The notes beneath the pieces are model-generated. The model saw nothing but the letters and a program-made list of their open reading frames with translations, had not been told where the DNA came from and did not search any database. Below are positions 62,301-64,000 of a stretch of 64,000 nucleotides of DNA, piece after piece. The position numbers and the translations under genes were made by a program. The stretch lies in assembly GCA_036245525.1 (NCBI GenBank), contig BTPG01000005.1, forward strand, positions 126,851,620 through 126,915,619, written 5' to 3'. The stretch is from Semisulcospira habei (taxonomy: Eukaryota; Mollusca; Gastropoda; Semisulcospiridae). The number at the start of each line of letters is the position of its first letter. Positions within the stretch are counted from its first letter, which is position 1.

Positions 62301-62684
62301 ATGGCGGGAACAGAACATACACAAGAAACATTTGCACACACAGAAGCCTTTCACTTTAAAAGGTTAAATTCTCTGTGTAGAGTATGTGGAGGAAGGTCAA
62401 AACGAACACTTGATCAAAATCCAATAAAACTGTGTGAAATATATGTAGCTGAACTTCAGGAAATACATGGAATCACTGTAGATGAAACTAGTGGACTGTG
62501 TTACTTTTATTCGTTTTGTGTAAAATGTTACCAAAGACTAATGAAACTGAAAAGAAAATCATCTGCTCGCACTTTTGAGTCTGCAAACAATGCAATTGAA
62601 CAAGTTAACAAAATATGGACAACTTATGATCCCTCACTCAACAGCTCTGACTGCACTGTGTGTAGTAAATTCGCACAGCTGTGA
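62301..62684 (+). CDS. Protein with a RAG1 N-terminal-like (N-RAG-TP-like) zinc-binding region
   Basis: The 127-aa ORF is complete from ATG to TGA. It has LNSLCRVCGGRSK (about 22-34), ELQEIHGITVDETSG (51-65), YSFCVKCYQRLMKLKRK (70-86) and SSDCTVCSKF near the end. This CxxCG ... (I)xGIxVD ... FCxxC...M ... DCxxC layout is that of the RAG1 region before its RING finger, and of the N-RAG-TP proteins described from molluscan transposons. It would bind zinc and perhaps DNA or protein. No catalytic RAG core is present. AT-rich codon use differs from the GC-rich DIRS beside it. A cellular gene or part of a transposon are both possible. Confidence 0.5.
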   Translation: MAGTEHTQETFAHTEAFHFKRLNSLCRVCGGRSKRTLDQNPIKLCEIYVAELQEIHGITVDETSGLCYFYSFCVKCYQRLMKLKRKSSARTFESANNAIEQVNKIWTTYDPSLNSSDCTVCSKFAQL

Positions 62685-62879
62685 TGTGCTTAAGACCTGT
62701 TGTGTTAGTGGTTATGAATTTACTGTGTAAACCCAAGTGGACTGCATAAACACTGCTAGGATCAGCATGCTTGTGTTGATCGTCTTGATGGACCCAACGG
62801 ATTACCAGCTTCTCAGCAGTGGAGTGCTTTCTGACGCTAGTGTTGCTCTAGCAGGAAAGAAACAAGAATTCTAGTAAGT

Positions 62880-63070
62880 GATAACAGTAGAAACGTCAAG
62901 ACCATGTACCAGAGCGGCAAGGCTGCCCAGATAGCAGCGGAAATGCAAAAGTACAACCTTTCCCTGCTAGGTATCAGTGAAGCCAGATGGACGCAGTCTG
63001 GCCAGAAAAGGCTGTTAAGTGGGGAGATGATTCTGTATTCAGGTCATGAAGAGGAGAATGCCCCCCATCA
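62880..63070 (+). pseudogene. RTE-like LINE endonuclease N-terminal fragment
   Basis: TMYQSGKAAQIAAEMQKYN, LSLLGISEARWTQSGQKRL and ILYSGHEEENAPHQG match the start of the AP-type endonuclease of the same LINE group whose RT is at 20813. LGISEARW carries the family's conserved E. The match breaks at about 63070, so only the first 60 residues are left. Confidence 0.8.
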
Positions 63071-64000
63071 GGGATGTCACTGGAGCTGGACACCTATAGG
63101 ACAAATGTCCTGGAGGGTGGCAGAGGGATAGGACATTTGTCCTGAATTGGAACAAAACAATAGGACATTTCGCGCGTGACAAAACTGATAGTAAAACAGA
63201 AACCACATAAACACAGGCTGAGTGAGATATTTATTGACTGTTGGCGAAAAGGACATAAACGTAAAAAGGCAAAGAAAAGTGAACAAGTTATTATGTCATT
63301 CAGATAATACTGTCATCGCAGATTCGCATGAAAAACATATCAGGGCCTTGTAACAGAGGTAGCAAATTCTTCATGCTCAGGCTCACAACTCACAAACTAA
63401 ACTGTCATTTTGGCACTTCAAGGAATTCACAGTGCAAGGAAATGTACTGACTATAGCATTATAAAAATATTAGACCATGTACTGACTAAACGGAAATGTA
63501 ATGATTAGTAAGCCTAAGGCTATAACAAAAGGAGATGAGCTTTCTGTAAGAAAATGTATAAGAAAAAAAAATCATTCAAGTTACTATTTTTTTTTGTTTA
63601 CTTGTTCAGGTTTCTGGTAGCAAATGGGTTAAAGATTTAAATTCTCACACTTTTGTGGCTAATAGACATGATGAACAAATGTAGAAAACTAATGCAGAAA
63701 ATACTTTAAAAGGCCTTGTCAATAGGCTACATTTGTTAGATTTATCTGAAACTTCACTACATGTAGTAGGCTGCTACACTGACTTGAAAATCAAAATGAC
63801 ACCCACAGACTCGTGGAACTGATATGAGCTGATCACTCAGCAGAAGTGGATGGTTTTTCTGAGTCCTGTTGAACAGTGGTACCCCTCCGATGTTTACGGA
63901 ATCACACTCTACACGACCCTCGCTTGCGCAGTCTCGCTTTCGCTAAAAATAGCTGAACTTTAGGGTCAGCCAATCAGAGGGCGTTGCCGGGAACAACACT
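63071..64000. other. AT-rich stretch to window end
   Basis: ATAGGACAAATGTCCT at 63096 and ATAGGACATTTGTCCT at 63130 are short palindromic repeats in which AGGACA stands inverted against TGTCCT. Otherwise no gene or known repeat is recognised. Confidence 0.4.

Noticed and set aside
62904..63131. Complete small gene at the right end
   Set aside because: It is the first part of a LINE endonuclease that breaks off at about 63070; the remainder is unrelated repeat.

Overview
This window is nuclear DNA from a metazoan, most likely a marine invertebrate. A mollusc fits best, judging by the style of its SINEs, DIRS elements, RTE-like LINEs and a RAG1-N-terminal-like ORF, but the species cannot be fixed from the sequence. 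It holds one recognisable cellular gene with introns, ERMP1 (an M28 endoplasmic-reticulum metallopeptidase). Six exons of it lie on the minus strand between about 31.0 kb and 1.4 kb, and the gene runs off the left edge. Almost everything else is mobile DNA.

Layout. From 0 to 31 kb is ERMP1. Its introns are filled with a roughly 190-bp-unit tandem-repeat element (several copies), a deletion-derivative DIRS retrotransposon (7.0-12.1 kb), a DIRS 5' fragment with a gag-like ORF (12.5-14.4 kb), an unclassified DNA element split by a LINE (14.4-17.6 kb), and a near-complete DIRS element (20.3-28.3 kb). That DIRS was itself invaded by a 5'-truncated RTE-like LINE and a SINE, both with clear target-site duplications.

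From 31.8 to 50.1 kb lies another copy of the tandem-repeat element. It was interrupted by a 16.7-kb Maverick/Polinton (adintovirus-like) element at 32954-49675. This element is the most remarkable part of the window. It carries 14 uninterrupted ORFs: protein-primed DNA polymerase B, a retroviral-type integrase, an A32/FtsK-type packaging ATPase, a probable major capsid protein, a probable penton protein, and a set of membrane and coiled-coil proteins. The ends can be read to within 1-2 bases because the host repeat resumes exactly on the other side. Instead of long identical inverted repeats, each end is its own foldback palindrome of about 210-240 bp. The two differ in sequence, although both start AGAGA. 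Many of its start codons are preceded directly by AATAAAA. No adenain-type protease is visible, but the N-terminus of the polymerase has an OTU-like Cys/His signature.

From 50 to 56 kb is a nest of insertions: a CR1-like LINE contains a SINE, which contains a second SINE and a hAT-like element; inside that are another hAT-like element with a BED-type finger remnant, a further short-TIR element, and a third SINE. From 55.7 to 61.7 kb is a plus-strand DIRS retrotransposon that lacks its 3' end. From 62.3 to 62.7 kb is a short ORF with the zinc-binding layout of the RAG1 N-terminal region (N-RAG-TP-like). It is followed by an endonuclease fragment of an RTE-like LINE.

How the genes work together. 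In the Polinton, integrase and polymerase should insert and copy the element, while capsid, penton and ATPase would build and fill a particle. The intact frames suggest a young insertion, possibly an endogenised virus. The DIRS copies are damaged by frameshifts and would not be autonomous.
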